Shown in pieces: positions 61,994 to 64,000 of a stretch of DNA of 64,000 nucleotides. The notes beneath the pieces were generated by a model. The model was not told the DNA's origin. It saw only the letters and a program-made list of their open reading frames with translations, and searched no databases. Origin of the DNA: an uncultured Sulfitobacter sp. (GTDB taxonomy: Bacteria > Pseudomonadota > Alphaproteobacteria > Rhodobacterales > Rhodobacteraceae); the NCBI GenBank assembly GCA_905182645.1, contig CAJJCJ010000004.1:62001-126000 (forward strand), written 5' to 3'. How positions within the stretch are numbered: position 1 is the first letter of the stretch; each line of letters begins with the position of its first letter. The position numbers and the translations under genes were made by a program.

Positions 61994-63096
61994 ATGGGCA
62001 TTTTCGATTTTCTAACCGGTGAGTTCATCGACGTCATCCACTGGACCGACGACACCCACGACACAATGGTTTGGCAGTTTGAAAGCGAAGCCCACGAGAT
62101 TAAATACGGCGCAAAGTTGACCGTGCGTGAAGGACAGGCCGCTGTTTTCATCCACGAAGGCCAGCTTGCCGATGTGTTCACACCGGGTATGTATATGTTG
62201 GAAACCAACAACATGCCAATCCTGACGGCGCTGAACCATTGGGATCATGGATTTAAGAGCCCGTTCAAATCCGAGGTGTATTACGTCAACACGACCCGTT
62301 TTGCCGACCTGAAATGGGGCACGAAAAACCCGATCATGTTGCGTGACCCCGAATTTGGCCCGACACGAATTCGTGCGTTTGGTACCTATACTGTCAAAGT
62401 ATCTGATCCCGCCGTGTTCTTGCGCGAAATTGTCGGCACCGATGGTGAATTCACGATGGACGAGATTAGCTATCAGGTCCGCAACATCATCGTGCAAGAA
62501 TTCAGCCGCGTGATTGCATCGTCCGGCATTCCTGTGCTGGATATGGCTGCAAACACGGCTGATCTTGGCAAACTGGTTGCGACATCTATTTCCACCACCA
62601 TGGTGCAATACGGCCTGACCATCCCAGAACTTTATATCGAAAACATCAGCTTGCCTCCTGCCGTCGAGGCAGCTTTGGACAAACGGACGTCGATGGGGAT
62701 CGCCGGTGATCTCGGCAATTTCATGCAATATTCCACATCTGAGGCGATGACTGCTGCAGCGTCCAACCCAAATGGTGGGGGCGGCATGGGTGCCGGTCTT
62801 GGCATGGGAATGGGCATGGCAATGGCCACACAGATGCAAGCAGGCCCTTGGGGTGCGTCCCCAACGCCGCCCCTCCACCGCCGCCGCCAGTTGAACATGT
62901 TTGGCATATTGCCGTTGCGGGCGACATCACTGGACCATTTTCCAAGGCTGCGATGGGCCGCAAGGTCACCGACGACGGCATGACCCGCGACAGCATGGTC
63001 TGGACTCAAGGCCAAGACGGTTGGATGCGCGCTGAGGATGTATCTGAACTGGCGCAGTTGTTCACCGTCATGCTTCCGCCACCGCCTGCTGGATAA
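61994..63096 (+). pseudogene. SPFH (YdjI-like) protein with C-terminal GYF_2 domain, frameshifted
   Basis: The N-terminal 290 residues form an intact SPFH/virion-core-like protein: MGIFDFLTGEFIDVIHWTDDTHDTMVWQFE, KLTVREGQAAVFIHEGQLADVFTPGMYML, FADLKWGTKNPIMLRDPEFGPTRIRAFGTYTVKVSDPAVFL and ENISLPPAVEAALDKR, then a Gly/Met-rich linker. After GPWGA the frame shifts. Adding one C to the C-run 62859-62862 gives ASPNAAPPPPPPVEHVWHIAVAGDITGPFSKAAMG and WTQGQDGWMRAEDV, a GYF_2 domain, to TAA at 63096. Unrepaired, the product is 329 residues with a random Arg-rich tail. Since the lesion is one homopolymer base it could be a sequencing error. Confidence 0.75.
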
Positions 63097-64000
63097 GTGA
63101 CATCCGTGGATCAAAGCGCCAATCGCCCAATGACTGCTGAACACCGCTTCCCTTGTGACACCTGCGGGTCCGACCTGCGCTTTGATCCGACCGCTCACCA
63201 ATTGCAGTGTGACCATTGCGGCAATGCGCGGCCAATTGAAGGCACCCAACACGCGCGTGGCGGCATCAAAGAGCTAGATTTTCGTGCCGCTACCGCCAAT
63301 CAACTGTCAGAAGAAGAGATTGAGAAAACTCGGGTTTCAACCTGCCCAAATTGTGGGGCTGTGACCGAATTTGACGCTGATATGCACGCCGCTGAATGCC
63401 CGTTCTGCGCAACCCCTGTGGTCGGAGGCACAGGTACACATCGCCATATCAAACCGCGCGGATTATTGCCCTTTGCGATGGATGAAACCGCGGCACTTGC
63501 TGCCTTAGCCTACTGGCTTGGCAGCCTTTGGTTTGCGCCGAATGGCCTGATGGATTACGCCCGAAAGGGCCGCAAGATGAACGGTATCTACGTGCCTTAT
63601 TGGACGTTTGATGCCGATACCAAAAGCCAGTATAGTGGCCAACGTGGCACCCATTATTACGAAAACCGCACGGACATGCGCGACGGCAAAGCCAAGCAAG
63701 TCCGCGTACGCAAAACGCGCTGGCGTCCTGCATCTGGTCGCGTTGGTCGGTTCTTTGATGACGTATTGGTGCTTGCATCTAAGAGCCTACCAAAGAAATA
63801 CACCGATGGGTTAAAGCCATGGGATTTATCGGCGTTAGAGCCCTACAAACCTGACTATCTGGAAGGCTTTCGTGCCGAAGGGTATCAGGTTGAGCTGACC
63901 GACAGCTTCACCGAGGCCCGTGATTTCATGGACCGCATGATCCTGCGGGACGTCAAATATGATATCGGCGGTGACGAACAGCGCGTGTCGGACGTAGATA
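63097..64000 (+). CDS. Double zinc-ribbon protein (TFIIB-type/YdjG-like), runs off window
   Basis: Open from GTG 63097 (immediately after the previous TAA; another in-frame GTG at 63106) to the window edge, 301 codons without a stop. Two zinc ribbons open it: FPCDTCGSDLRFD...LQCDHCG and STCPNCGAVTEFD...AECPFCATP. Then IKPRGLLPFAMDETAALAALAYWLGSLWFAPNGLMDYARKGRKMNGIYVPYWTFDADTKSQYSGQRG, the conserved core of proteins misannotated as primosomal protein N' or helicase. In Bacillus ydjG/ydjI and in these operons it partners the SPFH protein at the membrane. C-terminal helices expected in the family lie beyond the window. Confidence 0.85.
   Translation, partial: MTSVDQSANRPMTAEHRFPCDTCGSDLRFDPTAHQLQCDHCGNARPIEGTQHARGGIKELDFRAATANQLSEEEIEKTRVSTCPNCGAVTEFDADMHAAECPFCATPVVGGTGTHRHIKPRGLLPFAMDETAALAALAYWLGSLWFAPNGLMDYARKGRKMNGIYVPYWTFDADTKSQYSGQRGTHYYENRTDMRDGKAKQVRVRKTRWRPASGRVGRFFDDVLVLASKSLPKKYTDGLKPWDLSALEPYKPDYLEGFRAEGYQVELTDSFTEARDFMDRMILRDVKYDIGGDEQRVSDVD

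Overview
The window looks like a chromosomal segment of a marine alphaproteobacterium of the order Rhodobacterales (roseobacter group). Supports are an editing-domain-less proS, the hdaA-ppk-ppx order, a propionyl-CoA carboxylase/methylmalonyl-CoA mutase block with a PccR-type regulator, a betI-betC-betB-betA cluster, a bacterial A-type RNase P RNA, and recurrent extragenic CTCCSGSGGG-TATTTT motifs familiar from roseobacters. G+C is in the mid-50s by eye. Decayed genes would suit a genus such as Octadecabacter or a Yoonia/Loktanella relative, but I cannot prove the genus. There is no tRNA, rRNA operon, CRISPR array, insertion sequence or prophage that I can see.

Layout. 1-7.2 kb: 3' part of parE, then a minus-strand group (cytochrome c, two broken secreted-protein genes, an Ldh-like oxidoreductase, lolD-lolC, a DUF2937 protein). 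7.3-8.7 kb: a small plus-strand operon (membrane protein, YozG-like HTH regulator, DUF2306 membrane protein) behind a perfect 30-bp palindrome. 8.7-16.5 kb: proS, a fasciclin protein, a PerM-type permease, hdaA, ppk, ppx. 16.5-19.7 kb: a tight minus-strand chain including djlA and a nuclease-family gene with a nonsense codon. 19.8-30 kb: propionate/odd-chain/branched amino-acid catabolism (mcm, pccA, pccB) with its regulator pccR, an MFS exporter and two arrays of TTTGCAAA sites. 30-35.8 kb: choline-O-sulfate/choline to glycine betaine (betI, betC, betB, betA). 35.8-43.1 kb: transporters, yebC, ymdB, 5-formyl-THF cyclo-ligase, mgtE. 43.2-47.6 kb: purine deaminases, a broken CAP-domain lipoprotein gene, hisN-like phosphatase, an XRE regulator. 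47.8-57.9 kb: quinone oxidoreductase, LysR, BI-1 protein, rpmG, rnpB, ampD-like amidase, gatA/gatC, tadA, a methyltransferase, rluB. 58-64 kb: a membrane-stress/tellurite-type cluster: terC, a 28-residue membrane peptide, xpaC (decayed), telA, a DUF2927 lipoprotein, an SPFH-GYF protein (frameshifted) and a double zinc-ribbon protein that runs off the window.

The most striking overall signal is gene decay confined to accessory envelope or secreted functions. At least seven loci carry frameshifts, nonsense codons or lost starts, while every housekeeping gene is intact. Some lesions are single-base changes in homopolymers and could be sequencing errors. xpaC, with one A-tract deletion, one CA duplication and one nonsense codon, is hard to explain that way. 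The most interesting intact biology is the PccR regulon with regularly phased operator half-sites, the palindrome-controlled YozG/DUF2306 operon, and the TerC-TelA-SPFH-zinc-ribbon cluster.
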